Assembly: GCA_963743945.1 (NCBI GenBank)
Contig: CAVURO010000003.1
Span: 47,872 to 111,871, forward strand
Length of the DNA: 64,000 bases
Reading direction: 5' to 3'
Origin: JACOTK01 sp963743945
GTDB lineage: Bacteria; Actinomycetota; Acidimicrobiia; Acidimicrobiales; CADCSY01
Part shown: in pieces, positions 1-9,130 of the stretch
Layout: every line of letters starts with the position of its first letter
Numbering within the stretch: the first letter of the stretch is position 1
Notes under the pieces: model-generated
The model's input: the letters and a program-made list of their open reading frames with translations, nothing else
Databases searched by the model: none
Told to the model about the DNA's origin: nothing
Translations under genes and position numbers: made by a program

Positions 1-697
1 GGAGATCGCACGCGGGGATCTCGGCAAGATCGGTCCTGGCGATCGAGGTGCCGTACCGGTTCAACGGCGTGGGCACGTCCTGGGTGATCATCGGATGCAG
101 GGCCACGAGCGCTTCGTTCCAGGAGGTGCACAGACGGGCGAACGCCTCGGCCTTGGTGATCTGACCTCGCCGGCTCGCGGACTCGGGATAGGTCGGGTGC
201 AGCACCGTTGCGTAGGCGGCAGAACAGCTCGAACCCCTCGGCGTTGCCTTCCAGGTCCGGTAGGAACGATCGGCAAGATGCCCGAGCGAGATGACGGCAT
301 CGAGTTGGTTGTCCCTCGCGATGGCATCGAGCCACCGGTTGCGGTAGGCGACGATGCCGGGATCGTCGACATGGCGCTCGCCGCCCCCCTGGCCGTAGAC
401 GGAGTACAGGAAGGCGTTCGCCAAGACGTAGCTGCGCGTGATGCCCAACCTGGCGAGCAAGCCCTGCACACGTTGGCCCGCCTCGCCGACCAGGATCCGG
501 CGACAGATCGTTTCATGGGTGGCCGGATCCTGACCGATCACCAGGACCCGGGCGGTGCCGTCCAGCCGACCGCGGTGAAAGATCGGGCCCCACTCCACTC
601 GAAAGTCCGAAAGCGGGTACACCGAGTCATCGGGATGATCCGACACGAGCTTGCGGTATCGAGCCCGGACGTAACCAGGATCGAAATCGACACCCAT
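1..697 (-). CDS. Uracil-DNA glycosylase family protein (3' end outside window)
   Basis: Removes uracil (or related damaged bases) from DNA as the first step of base-excision repair; cytoplasmic. Read on the minus strand from the ATG at 697, the frame stays open to the window edge, giving about 232 residues without a stop. Near residue 45 it has VLVIGQDPATHE, resembling motif A of the UDG superfamily (GQDP in family 1), and near residue 160 LHPTYPESA, resembling the histidine-containing HP motif. A GGAGGG sequence precedes the ATG with good spacing, which fixes the start. The family assignment rests on these motifs and on similarity to actinobacterial UDG-superfamily proteins that I recognise; the exact UDG family number is not certain. 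The C-terminus is cut off by the window. Confidence 0.8.
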   Translation of the reverse strand, partial: MGVDFDPGYVRARYRKLVSDHPDDSVYPLSDFRVEWGPIFHRGRLDGTARVLVIGQDPATHETICRRILVGEAGQRVQGLLARLGITRSYVLANAFLYSVYGQGGGERHVDDPGIVAYRNRWLDAIARDNQLDAVISLGHLADRSYRTWKATPRGSSCSAAYATVLHPTYPESASRRGQITKAEAFARLCTSWNEALVALHPMITQDVPTPLNRYGTSIARTDLAEIPACDL

Positions 698-872
698 CAC
701 TGCCCTCCACCTACGCCGCGATCGAAGGGTCTTGCGGCGTCTGCTCAGGAGAGGCCCGGTAGTCCGGCCCTGATACCGCTTGCTCGAGCCGCAGGGGCAT
801 CGCAGCCGCACACCTCTCGACACCGGCCGCACACGTCTCGATACGAGGACCAGGGCGTGCAACGATGAGGAG

Positions 873-1864
873 GTGACATCGGCGCCGGAGAAAAAACGGA
901 GCTATGCCGTCGTGGGGACGGGGGCCGTGGGAGGTTTCTACGGTGCGCGCCTGGCCGGGGCTGGACACCGGGTGCATTTCCTTTTCGTGGTGACTTCGCC
1001 AATGCCAAACGGGAGGGACTGGTGGTGGAGTCACCGCTGGGCGACATCCATCTCGGCCCCGACGAGCTCCTGGCATACGGCGACCCACGAGATCTGCCGC
1101 CCTGCGATGTCGTGCTGGTCGCCACCAAGGCGCTCGTGCCGAACCCGGCGGCCGATCTGTTGGCCGCCATGCTCGGACCGGGCACCGAGCACACCACGGT
1201 GGTCACGCTGCAGAACGGGCTGGGCATCGAGGAGGGGCTCTCGGCGGTGGTGGGGTCTCGTACCCTGCTCGGGGGGCTGTGCTTCCTCTGCTCGAACAAG
1301 ATCGGGCCGGCCCATGTGCGCCACCTCGACTACGGGATGGTCTCCCTCGGCCAACACGGGCCTGGCGGCGCCGCCCAGGGTGTGACCCCACCGATGGAGC
1401 AGCTCGCCGCCGACCTGCGGGAGGCAGGCATCCCCGTCCAACTCGAGGACGATCTGGTGGCGGCACGTTGGAAGAAGCTCATCTGGAACGCCCCGTTCAA
1501 CAGTCTCTCGGTGCTCCTCGACGCGCTCCCCCAGGAGCTCCTCGCCCTGCCGGAGGCAAGGGCGTTGGTGGGTGCGGTGATGGCCGAGGTGCAGGCAGGA
1601 GCTGCCGCCCAGGGACGTCACATCCCCGACGTGTCGGCCCAGACCTCCATGGATCTGACCCGCCACATGGCACCGTACCGAACCAGCATGAAGCTCGATC
1701 ACGACCACAGGCGGCCCATGGAGGTGGAGGCCATCATCGGCAACCCGATCCAGGCGGCGGCCGCCCACGGCGTGGCGCTGCCCGTGATGACCACGATCTA
1801 CCGCCAGCTCTGTTTCATCGACGCCCGCAACCAGGGCTCGCTCCCCACGCTCGACACGGCCTGA
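873..1864 (+). pseudogene. Ketopantoate reductase family (PanE/ApbA), single-base frameshift
   Basis: The family reduces 2-dehydropantoate to pantoate with NADPH in pantothenate and CoA synthesis, although many paralogues have other substrates. The N-terminal Rossmann fingerprint VGTGAVGGFYGARLAGAGH lies in the frame beginning at GTG 873. After HFLF, near position 988 in a run of four T, the homology moves to another frame, which continues RGDFANAKREGLVVESPLG to the stop at 1862-1864. One missing base restores about 330 continuous residues, including the C-terminal domain with its SMKLDHDHRRPMEVEAI signature. An AGGAGG directly abuts the GTG, so the exact start is uncertain. Because everything apart from the one indel is intact, a sequencing error is as likely as real decay. 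Confidence 0.8.
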
Positions 1865-1897
1865 GCGTTCGCAACGGCTCGGGTCCGCTCGGCGCAT

Positions 1898-1903
1898 TAG
1901 CCT
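1898..1903 (+). promoter_or_regulatory. Putative -10 (TAGCCT) of a leaderless gene
   Basis: TAGCCT lies exactly 7 nt before the GTG at 1911 and no Shine-Dalgarno sequence is present. This is the TANNNT-to-start spacing expected when transcription begins at the start codon. The same arrangement recurs at many genes in this window. Confidence 0.45.
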
Positions 1904-1910
1904 GACCGGC

Positions 1911-4085
1911 GTGCCTGTTCCCGTGGAAGTCGCCCACCCCGCTCCCATCGAGTTGGCCGGCACGTGGCAAGCCACCCAGGCGAACGAGGAGTTGCGTCGC
2001 AGCTTCGCCGCCCGTGAGCTCGATGAGCGCGGATGGGAGCCTCTCGAGGTTCCCGGTCACTGGCGATCGGCGTCCGCGTTTGCCGACAGCGACGGGCCGG
2101 TGCTCTACCGGCGCCATCTCGAAACGCCCGAGACGGGCTCCGGCGATGGGGCAATGCGCTCCTGGCTGGTCCTCGACGGCCTCTTCTACCAGGGCGACGT
2201 CTGGTTCGACGGCGCCTACCTCGGCGACACCGAGGGCTACTTCGTGCGCCACACGTTCGAGGTCACCGACGCGCTCAGGGCTGCCGCCGAGCACGTCCTG
2301 GCGATCGAGGTCACCTGTGCCCCCCAGAACAACCGGGCCTCGAAGCGCAACATCACGGGCATCTTCCAGCACTCGGAGTATCTCGACCCCGATTGGAACC
2401 CGGGCGGCATCTGGCGTCCGGTTCGCATCGAGCACACCGGACCGGTCCGGGCTCGGGGAGTGCGAGCCCTGTGCACCCAGGCCGACGCCCGCCGGGCAAC
2501 GGTGACCCTCAGGGCCGAGCTCGACAGCGAGATTGCCCGCCACGTCACCCTGCGCACCACCCTCGCCGGCGTTGACGATGTCGCCGAACGCCCGCTCGCC
2601 GCGGGCAGCAACTTCGTCATCTGGACGGTCACGGTTCCCGACCCGGAGCTGTGGTGGCCCCACGCCCTGGGCGACCAGCCCTGTCAGGACCTGGTGGTCG
2701 AGGTCCTCGTCGACGGAGCTCCGAGCCATCAGATCACGCGACGCATCGGTCTGCGCTCGCTGAGCTGGAAGCAATGGACCCTGCGGGTCAACGGCGAGAG
2801 GCTCTTCCTCAAGGGCACCAACCTCGGCCCCACCCGTATGGCGCTCGGCGAGGCCACGGTGGAGGAGATCACCCGAGACGTCGAGCTGGCCAAGGACGCC
2901 GGCCTGGACCTGCTTCGGGTGCACGGCCACATCTCTCGACCCGAGCTCTACGAGGCCGCCGACCGGGTGGGCATGCTCATCTGGCAGGACCTGCCCCTGC
3001 ATCGCGGTCACGCACGTGGCATCCGCCACCAGGCCGGCCGTCAGGCCGTCGCCGCCGTGGACCAACTCGGTCACCACCCTTCGATCGCCCTGTGGTGCGG
3101 ACACAACGAGCCCTTCGCACTCGAGGACGAACCGGGCGAGTCGCCCTTCGACGGGCCCGACGCAACCAGGCGCAGGCTTCGCCTGGCTGCTGCCCACCAA
3201 CTTCCGACCTGGAATCGGAGCATCCTCGATCGAACGATCAAGCGCGCCCTCGAAAAGGCAGACCCCACCCGGCCGGTGGTCGCGCACTCGGGGGTGTTGC
3301 CCCATCCCGGTTCGGGCGGCACCGACACCCACAGCTCGCTCGGATGGGCCTACGGCGACGAACGCGACTTTCCGGCGTTCTGTCGCGCCGTTCCGCGTCT
3401 GGCGCGCTTCGTGTCCGAGATCGGCGCCCAGGCCGTGCCCTCCACCCACGCGTTCTGCGAGCCCTCCGCCTGGCCCAACCTGGATTGGGAACGTCTCGAA
3501 CGTACCCACGGCATGCAGCGCTCGCTCTTCGAGCGCCATGTTCCCCCCTGGGCCTTCGCCGGCTTCGCCGAGTGGCATCTGGCCACCCAGGACTACCAGG
3601 CACAGGTCATCAAGCACCATGTCGAGACACTCCGGCGGCTGAAGTACAACCCGACCGGAGGGTTCTGTCAGTTCCTCTTCGCGGATGCTCACCCTGCCAT
3701 CTCCTGCTCGGTGCTCGACCACGAGCGCGTGCCGAAGGCGGGCTATCACGCCCTCAGCCAGGCCTGTCGGCCACTCATCGTGGTGGCAGACCGTCTCGAT
3801 GCGCTGCTCGTGCCGGGACAACCCATCAATCTCGATGTCCACGTCGTCAGCGACCTGCGCCATCCCATCGAGGTCGCAAGGGTCAGCGCCCGCATGAGCT
3901 GGAGCGGCGGTCTTCAGGAGTGGGCGTGGGAGGGGAGCGTCCCCACCGACTCGTGCGTGCGCGTGGGCCGGATCGCCACAAGGGCCCCGGATGAGCCCGG
4001 ACCGCTCAGCCTCGAGCTGACCCTCGACACCGACAGCCATCTCACCTCGAACTTCGACCGGAGCCTGGTCGCATCGCCCGAATGA
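1911..4085 (+). CDS. Glycoside hydrolase family 2 protein (beta-mannosidase-like)
   Basis: A 724-residue GH2 enzyme expected to hydrolyse beta-linked sugars, most like beta-mannosidases. Domain order is an N-terminal sugar-binding jelly roll (about residues 10-170, with PDWNPGGIWRPVRIEHTG), an Ig-like domain (about 175-285) and a TIM barrel beginning at FLKGTNLGPTRMALGEAT. The acid/base glutamate is in WCGHNEPF near residue 400, and the probable nucleophile is the glutamate of FVSEIGAQA near residue 503. No signal peptide is visible, so it is probably cytoplasmic. The GTG start is supported by a TAGCCT hexamer 7 nt upstream. The long open frames on the opposite strand are composition shadows. 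The substrate is inferred from fold only. Confidence 0.85.
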   Translation: MPVPVEVAHPAPIELAGTWQATQANEELRRSFAARELDERGWEPLEVPGHWRSASAFADSDGPVLYRRHLETPETGSGDGAMRSWLVLDGLFYQGDVWFDGAYLGDTEGYFVRHTFEVTDALRAAAEHVLAIEVTCAPQNNRASKRNITGIFQHSEYLDPDWNPGGIWRPVRIEHTGPVRARGVRALCTQADARRATVTLRAELDSEIARHVTLRTTLAGVDDVAERPLAAGSNFVIWTVTVPDPELWWPHALGDQPCQDLVVEVLVDGAPSHQITRRIGLRSLSWKQWTLRVNGERLFLKGTNLGPTRMALGEATVEEITRDVELAKDAGLDLLRVHGHISRPELYEAADRVGMLIWQDLPLHRGHARGIRHQAGRQAVAAVDQLGHHPSIALWCGHNEPFALEDEPGESPFDGPDATRRRLRLAAAHQLPTWNRSILDRTIKRALEKADPTRPVVAHSGVLPHPGSGGTDTHSSLGWAYGDERDFPAFCRAVPRLARFVSEIGAQAVPSTHAFCEPSAWPNLDWERLERTHGMQRSLFERHVPPWAFAGFAEWHLATQDYQAQVIKHHVETLRRLKYNPTGGFCQFLFADAHPAISCSVLDHERVPKAGYHALSQACRPLIVVADRLDALLVPGQPINLDVHVVSDLRHPIEVARVSARMSWSGGLQEWAWEGSVPTDSCVRVGRIATRAPDEPGPLSLELTLDTDSHLTSNFDRSLVASPE

Positions 4086-4204
4086 GCGGGATTTCGACCC
4101 CACGATTTCGTCCCGGGGTGACGGCAATGAGAACATGCCTGCTACATGTACCGGGCCTGGTCAAACTCCTGTCGTGACCGGTCCGTGAACGAAGGGACAC
4201 CGAC

Positions 4205-5944
4205 GTGAAGGTCCACCATCACAGCTACGACGCGGTGATCGTCGGCGCGGGCGGCGCCGGCCTGCGCGCCGCCATCGAGGTGGCGGGCAAGTGCCGAGTC
4301 GCCGTGCTGACCAAGCTCTACCCCACCCGCTCGCACACCGGCGCTGCACAGGGCGGCATGTGCGCGGCGTTGGCCAACGTCGAGGAGGACTCCTGGGAGT
4401 GGCACACCTTCGACACCGTCAAGGGCGGCGACTACCTCGTTGACCAGACGGCCGCGCAGATCATGTGTCGCGAGGCCGTGGACGCCGTCATCGAGCTCGA
4501 GCACTACGGACTGCCTTTCAATCGCACGCCCGAGGGTCGCATCGACCAGCGGCGCTTCGGTGGCCACACCCGCAACCACGGCGAGGCCCCCGTGCGACGG
4601 GCCTGCTACTCGGCCGACCGCACCGGCCACATGATCCTCCAGACGCTCTACCAACAGTGCGTGAAGCGTGAGGTGAAGTTCTTCAACGAGTTCCAGGTGC
4701 TCGACGTGACCTTCACCGAAGGACGGGTCTCGGCCGCCATCGCCTACGAGGTGGCAACGGGCGACCTGCACGTGTTCACCACCAAGGCGGTGCTCTTCGC
4801 CAGCGGTGGCTTCGGCAAGATGTTCAAGGTCAGCTCCAACGCCCACAGCCTCACCGGTGACGGACCGGGCCTGCTGTATCGCCGGGGCCTCCCGCTCCAG
4901 GACATGGAGTTCTTCCAGTTCCACCCGACGGGCATCTACAAGCTCGGCATCCTGTTGTCCGAGGCCGCCCGGGGAGAGGGCGGCATCCTGCGCAACGACT
5001 CCAACGAGCGATTCATGGAGCGTTACGCGCCGACCGTGAAGGATCTCGCCCCTCGTGACATGGTCTCACGGGCCATCCTGACCGAGATCCGTGAGGGACG
5101 GGGCATCGGGGCCAACAAGGACTATGTCCATCTCGACCTGACCCACCTGCCCCCCGAGCAGATCGACGCCAAGCTGCCCGACATCACCGAGTTCGTCCGC
5201 ACCTACATGGGCATCGAGCCCAAGACCCACGGCATCCCGATCCAGCCCACGGCGCACTATGCCATGGGTGGCATTCCCACCAACATCGACGGTGAGGTCG
5301 TGATCGACGACCGTGGCACGGTCATGCCGGGCCTCTACGCCGCCGGCGAATGCGCCTGCGTCTCGGTCCACGGTGCGAACCGCCTGGGCACCAACTCGCT
5401 GCTCGACATCGTCGTGTTCGGCAAGCGTGGGGGGCGCAGCATGGCCGAGTTCGTGCACACCGTCGATCTGCCCGAGCTGCCGGCCGACCCGGAAGGCGAG
5501 GTGCGGGGTCGCATCGAGCGCCTGAAGAGCTCGACGGGCGCCGAGAAGGCCGTCCACATCCGCAATGACCTGCAGGAGCACATGATGGACAAGGCCTCGG
5601 TGTTCCGAACCGAGCAGTCCCTCGGTGACATGACCGACATCCTCGGCGACCTGGTCGCCCGTTACGACCGCATGTCCATCGAGGACAAGGGCGAGGTGTT
5701 CAACTACGACCTCACCGAGGCGCTCGAGCTCGGGTACCTGATCGACCTCGCCGAGGCGCTGGTGGTGTCGGCACGTGCCCGCACCGAGAGCCGCGGGGCA
5801 CACTTCCGCGACGACCACGCGACCCGAGACGACGAGAACTGGATGAAGCACACGCTTGCCGCCCGCAGCGATGCCGGGACGGTCACCCTCAGCTACAAGC
5901 CGGTGGAGGGCAATCTGTATGCCCCCATGGAGAGGAAGTACTGA
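4205..5944 (+). CDS. sdhA: Succinate dehydrogenase flavoprotein subunit
   Basis: Catalytic subunit of complex II, oxidising succinate to fumarate and passing electrons to SdhB; TCA cycle and respiratory chain, on the inner face of the membrane. The 579-residue length is normal. Visible signatures are the FAD dinucleotide fold VIVGAGGAGLRAAIE (about 10-24), the flavinylation histidine in RSHTGAAQGG (about 42-51), HPTGIYKLGIL (about 239), the active-site region PTAHYAMGGIP (about 348) and GANRLGTNSLLD (about 390). GTG 4205 is preceded by GAAGGGA. The stop overlaps the sdhB ATG by one base, so the two are translationally coupled. No SdhC or SdhD anchor gene is next to it. Confidence 0.97.
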   Translation: MKVHHHSYDAVIVGAGGAGLRAAIEVAGKCRVAVLTKLYPTRSHTGAAQGGMCAALANVEEDSWEWHTFDTVKGGDYLVDQTAAQIMCREAVDAVIELEHYGLPFNRTPEGRIDQRRFGGHTRNHGEAPVRRACYSADRTGHMILQTLYQQCVKREVKFFNEFQVLDVTFTEGRVSAAIAYEVATGDLHVFTTKAVLFASGGFGKMFKVSSNAHSLTGDGPGLLYRRGLPLQDMEFFQFHPTGIYKLGILLSEAARGEGGILRNDSNERFMERYAPTVKDLAPRDMVSRAILTEIREGRGIGANKDYVHLDLTHLPPEQIDAKLPDITEFVRTYMGIEPKTHGIPIQPTAHYAMGGIPTNIDGEVVIDDRGTVMPGLYAAGECACVSVHGANRLGTNSLLDIVVFGKRGGRSMAEFVHTVDLPELPADPEGEVRGRIERLKSSTGAEKAVHIRNDLQEHMMDKASVFRTEQSLGDMTDILGDLVARYDRMSIEDKGEVFNYDLTEALELGYLIDLAEALVVSARARTESRGAHFRDDHATRDDENWMKHTLAARSDAGTVTLSYKPVEGNLYAPMERKY

Positions 5945-6705
5945 TGACCACGACCATGGATCATGCCGGCGCAGCGAGTCCGGCCGTTGCGGCGCCTCCG
6001 CAACTGACCGTGAAGCTGAAGGTCAAGCGCTACAACCCCGAGATCGACAAGAAGCCCCACTGGCAGGAGTTCGTGATCGACAAGGTCGAGCCCACCGACC
6101 GGGTGCTCGACGTGTTGCACCAGGCCAAGTGGCTCCATGACGGCACCTTGACCTTTCGACGCTCCTGCGCCCACGGCGTGTGCGGATCGGACGCCATGGT
6201 GATCAACGGCGAGAACGCCCTTGCCTGCCACCTGCTCATCCAGGACGTCGGAACCTCGATCACCGTCGAGGCCATTCGTGGGTTGCCGGTCATCAAGGAC
6301 CTGGTCGTCGACATGGAGCCGTTCTTCGCCCAGTACCGCTCCGTGCTGCCTTATCTCATCACCGCCGATGAGCCCGGGTACAAGGAGCGCTATCAGTCGG
6401 CCGAGGACCGTGAGCGTGTCGATGACACCTCCAAGTGCATTCTCTGCGCCGCGTGCACCACGTCGTGTCCCGTCTACTGGGGCAACTCCAGCTACGTCGG
6501 GCCCGCCGCCATCGTGCAGGCGCATCGCTTCATCTTCGACTCGCGAGACGAGGGCGGCCCCGAGCGAATGGAGATCCTGAACGAACGCTCCGGTGTCTGG
6601 CGCTGCCGCACGGCCTTCAACTGCTCCAACGCCTGTCCCCGCGGCATCAAGATCACCCAGGCCATCCAAGAGGTCAAGCGGGCAATTCTCTACGACCAGA
6701 TCTAG
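5944..6705 (+). CDS. sdhB: Succinate dehydrogenase iron-sulfur subunit
   Basis: Carries electrons from the SdhA flavin toward quinone through three Fe-S clusters. The 253-residue protein shows the plant-type [2Fe-2S] ligands in RRSCAHGVCGSDAM (about residue 73), a ferredoxin-like CILCAACTTSCPVYW (about 164) and CRTAFNCSNACPRGIKI (about 219). Its ATG overlaps the sdhA stop as TGATG. Its own stop at 6703-6705 overlaps the stop of the convergent AbrB-family gene, leaving no intergenic space. No membrane anchor subunits follow, so they must be encoded elsewhere or the complex attaches in another way. Confidence 0.96.
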   Translation: MTTTMDHAGAASPAVAAPPQLTVKLKVKRYNPEIDKKPHWQEFVIDKVEPTDRVLDVLHQAKWLHDGTLTFRRSCAHGVCGSDAMVINGENALACHLLIQDVGTSITVEAIRGLPVIKDLVVDMEPFFAQYRSVLPYLITADEPGYKERYQSAEDRERVDDTSKCILCAACTTSCPVYWGNSSYVGPAAIVQAHRFIFDSRDEGGPERMEILNERSGVWRCRTAFNCSNACPRGIKITQAIQEVKRAILYDQI

Positions 6706-6923
6706 GAATCTACGACCAGCCGGACCGGTTGCCCCTCTGCGGCGAGCGCCGCCTCGAGCATGGGCGACGCCGTCGAGAGCGCACCGGGCAGCAGCAGGAT
6801 GGCGTCACCGAGATCAAGAAAGCAGACCTCGCCACCCTCATCGAGACCCCACCGGTGGCGAGCCGTAGCCGGAAGACTCATTTGACCTCGCCGTGAGACC
6901 TTCAGATCACCGTTGGACATCAT
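6702..6923 (-). CDS. AbrB/MazE/SpoVT-family DNA-binding protein (antitoxin-like)
   Basis: A 73-residue protein whose N-terminal half, VSRRGQMSLPATARHRWGL followed by a hydrophobic strand ending ILLLPG, is a SpoVT-AbrB swapped-hairpin DNA-binding domain. These proteins are usually antitoxins that repress their own operon, less often stand-alone regulators. Two consecutive ATGs occur (6923 and 6920). TATACT lies 6 nt before the first, suggesting a leaderless message. No PIN or MazF toxin is recognisable on either side: downstream it converges with sdhB, and upstream there is only a non-coding stretch. It may be an orphan antitoxin or the remnant of a pair. Confidence 0.75.
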   Translation of the reverse strand: MMSNGDLKVSRRGQMSLPATARHRWGLDEGGEVCFLDLGDAILLLPGALSTASPMLEAALAAEGQPVRLVVDS

Positions 6924-6929
6924 CGCTCC

Positions 6930-6935
6930 AGTATA
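6930..6935 (-). promoter_or_regulatory. Putative -10 (TATACT) of the AbrB-family gene
   Basis: TATACT on the minus strand lies 6 nt before the first of two adjacent ATGs. I see no convincing -35 element. Confidence 0.45.
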
Positions 6936-7228
6936 GACAAGGCGTATTGCATAAGAGCCTTGTAGGCGGGCCGGAGTCACGAATCACGTCGTTGTCGGTG
7001 GTGGCGATGTAGTGACCCTGGAAGTCGGGATCCGGTGTCGAGAGATGTCCACCACGCCTTGTCGCGCAGACGTTGCCGACCCCAGCAACAACCCCATGGG
7101 ATCCCATGGCCATCGACGTGACGAACGTCACGATAGGATCGATCCCGAGGAAGGAGTGACGGGCGTCACTGGCGAACTACCTGGAGGTCCCAGCAGCGCC
7201 AGAACTCACCCCACTTGGCTGGTTGTCC
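6936..7228. other. Intergenic stretch without a supportable gene
   Basis: About 290 bases between the AbrB-family gene and the secreted protein at 7229. A short minus-strand frame here lacks recognisable domains and codon bias. It could be a remnant of a toxin partner, but I cannot support that from the sequence. Confidence 0.4.
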
Positions 7229-8575
7229 ATGATCACATCGCTCCGCTCGCCGGCCACGTGCGCCAACAGCGCTCGCTGCTCAGGTGTCCTGATGGTTGCA
7301 GCCATGCTGATCGCCACGAGCGGAACGGTTCTCGCCATCAGCCGTTCGCAGTCGGCCACGACGTACCGGACGTCGGCGGCGCTCAGCCGAGTCTCGGACC
7401 GGCCCCCGGCTCCGGTCGCCGAGCCCGTGCTCGCGGCGAACCCGATGACGCCGGTGCCCGGAGCCGAGGTCGTGCCTTCTCCTCCTTCCACCGAACCTTC
7501 CCCGTCCACGACCCTTGCCCCGATTCCGGCCACCGTCTCTGCCGCGGGCATCCCCCAGGGGACCGTCCTGCTGGGTCGAGGTGCGCTTCCGGTCGGCAAG
7601 GGCATGTGGTTGTACCTCCCCGACCGTGTTGAGGGCGGCGACGTCGACGCCCTGGTCGCCCGTGCGACCACGGTTGGTCTCACCCACGTCTACGTGCGCA
7701 CAGGTTCGTCACGCTCGGGCTTCTACGCCGCTCCCTACCTGGATCAGCTGCTCGGCAAGGCCCATGCGGCCGGCATCCGTGTGTACGGCTGGGACTTCCC
7801 CTACCTCGAGGACGTCAAGGCCGATGTCGACCGGGCCCTGGCGGCCATGTTGCACACCACGCCCGATGGTCATCGCATCGATGGCTTCGCACCTGACATC
7901 GAGACCCCCTCGGAGGGGACCAACCTCAACGCCGAGACGGCCGGGGCCTACAGCGCGCAACTCCGAGCAGCGGTCGGAGCGGGCTACCCGTTGATCGCCG
8001 TCGTCCCCCGACCCTCGTCGTACATGAAGGTCGTCTACCCCTATCAGGCCATCGTTCCCCACTACGATGCCGTCGCCCCCATGGTCTATTGGCTGAACCG
8101 CCAACCCGACACCGATGCGGGCCCGGCCGTGGCGTACTTCCGTGATCTCTTCGGCAAGCCGGTGATCCCCGTGGGCCAGGCCTACGACGGCGGACCCGAG
8201 GGCGGACGTCCCGGCCCTCCGCCTCCCGATGAGATCAACCGCTTCCTCGTTGCGTCCGAGGAGGCAGGCGCTGTCGGAGCCTCCTTCTGGTCATGGCAGC
8301 ATGCCGATCAGCTCATCTGGGATGCCATCCAGGCCGCCCCGCAGTTCCTCTGGGAGGCCAAGCCTCCCACCGAGCTGCGTCCCGCTCAGATCCGATCGCT
8401 CCAGGCTTCGCTCGCTCAGCTGGGCTGGACCGTTGCCGCCACCGGCACCTGGGACGACGCCACCACCGCTTCGGTGTCCGCCGTCCAACAGGCTCATGGC
8501 CTGGCGGTGACCGGCACGCTCGACCCGGCAACCATCGCCGCACTGCTCATGCCGATGACCCCTCCCCTGCCCTGA
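7229..8575 (+). CDS. Secreted TIM-barrel-like protein with C-terminal peptidoglycan-binding domain
   Basis: A 448-residue exported protein of unknown reaction. Residues about 1-40 form a signal peptide with core VLMVAAMLIATSGTVLA. A proline/serine/threonine linker follows (about 60-115), then a region resembling glycosidase-like TIM barrels, with GLTHVYVRTG, AAGIRVYGWDFPYLEDV and FAPDIETPSEG. The last 60 residues (LRSLQASLAQLGW to VTGTLDPATIAALL) form a PG_binding_1 repeat. It probably sits in the cell wall and may act on envelope glycans; that is inference from domains. ATG 7229 is used; TTG 7223 in the same frame is an alternative. No good Shine-Dalgarno sequence is visible. Confidence 0.75.
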   Translation: MITSLRSPATCANSARCSGVLMVAAMLIATSGTVLAISRSQSATTYRTSAALSRVSDRPPAPVAEPVLAANPMTPVPGAEVVPSPPSTEPSPSTTLAPIPATVSAAGIPQGTVLLGRGALPVGKGMWLYLPDRVEGGDVDALVARATTVGLTHVYVRTGSSRSGFYAAPYLDQLLGKAHAAGIRVYGWDFPYLEDVKADVDRALAAMLHTTPDGHRIDGFAPDIETPSEGTNLNAETAGAYSAQLRAAVGAGYPLIAVVPRPSSYMKVVYPYQAIVPHYDAVAPMVYWLNRQPDTDAGPAVAYFRDLFGKPVIPVGQAYDGGPEGGRPGPPPPDEINRFLVASEEAGAVGASFWSWQHADQLIWDAIQAAPQFLWEAKPPTELRPAQIRSLQASLAQLGWTVAATGTWDDATTASVSAVQQAHGLAVTGTLDPATIAALLMPMTPPLP

Positions 8576-8631
8576 CAGTCTTTCGGTTGACCCATCCCAG
8601 CGGCAGTTCCCGTCGTCTGGTCAGTGGACTG

Positions 8632-9130
8632 TCAGTCCATATCGCGTTGCGACCGCGACGAGATTACTTTCCGTTTTTTCGATCGACATTCGTTCCTCCT
8701 CGCGAAGTGAATGGGTGTGCGATCAAAGATCGCCCAACACTCCCAACCTTCACCCAGGCGGGACAAGTATCGAATACCACTCCACCGTGCAACTCCCCTG
8801 GCATCGACTTCCTCGTAGAGAAACTGCGCAAGAAACCGAGTCACGCGTCGGTCGTTGCCGGCAACGATGCCAAGATCAAGTTCGGTCACACCAAAGCGGA
8901 TCAAACCAGCCTCGAAATCGCGCAAGCGTTTCCGCGAAGCAGACCTCCCGCGACGTCCCAAAATAGGTAGTTCCGTAATCAGCATTGAACGAGTCGAACC
9001 GGTTCCCACCTCGTGGGTTTGCATCGTCGACACGCGCGAGCAACCGGCCTGGGTGCGCCGCGTGTCGTCGGCCCACCCGCCACACTCCGGATTCGGAAGG
9101 AAAGGTGGTCGCAACCTCGTTATGCCGCAT
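8632..9130 (-). pseudogene. RES-domain toxin, frameshifted
   Basis: RES toxins degrade NAD+ and pair with Xre/MbcA-type antitoxins. The N-terminal half, in the frame from ATG 9130, reads GVWRVGRRHAAHPGR then YGTTYFGTSREVCFAETLAR, matching the RES fold start. That frame stops at 8876-8878. The C-terminal half continues in another frame with LDLGIVAGNDRRVTRF and SGIRYLSRLGEGWECWAIFD, the latter a clear RES C-terminal signature. The shift lies between about 8870 and 8925. The ATG overlaps the antitoxin stop by 11 bases, giving translational coupling. Either the toxin has been inactivated or this is a sequencing indel. The region is visibly more AT-rich than its neighbours, as is common for acquired toxin-antitoxin modules. 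Confidence 0.8.

Noticed and set aside
1815..4136. 773-codon open frame antisense to the GH2 gene
   Set aside because: High-GC antisense shadow; its translation lacks domains while the plus strand is an intact GH2 enzyme.
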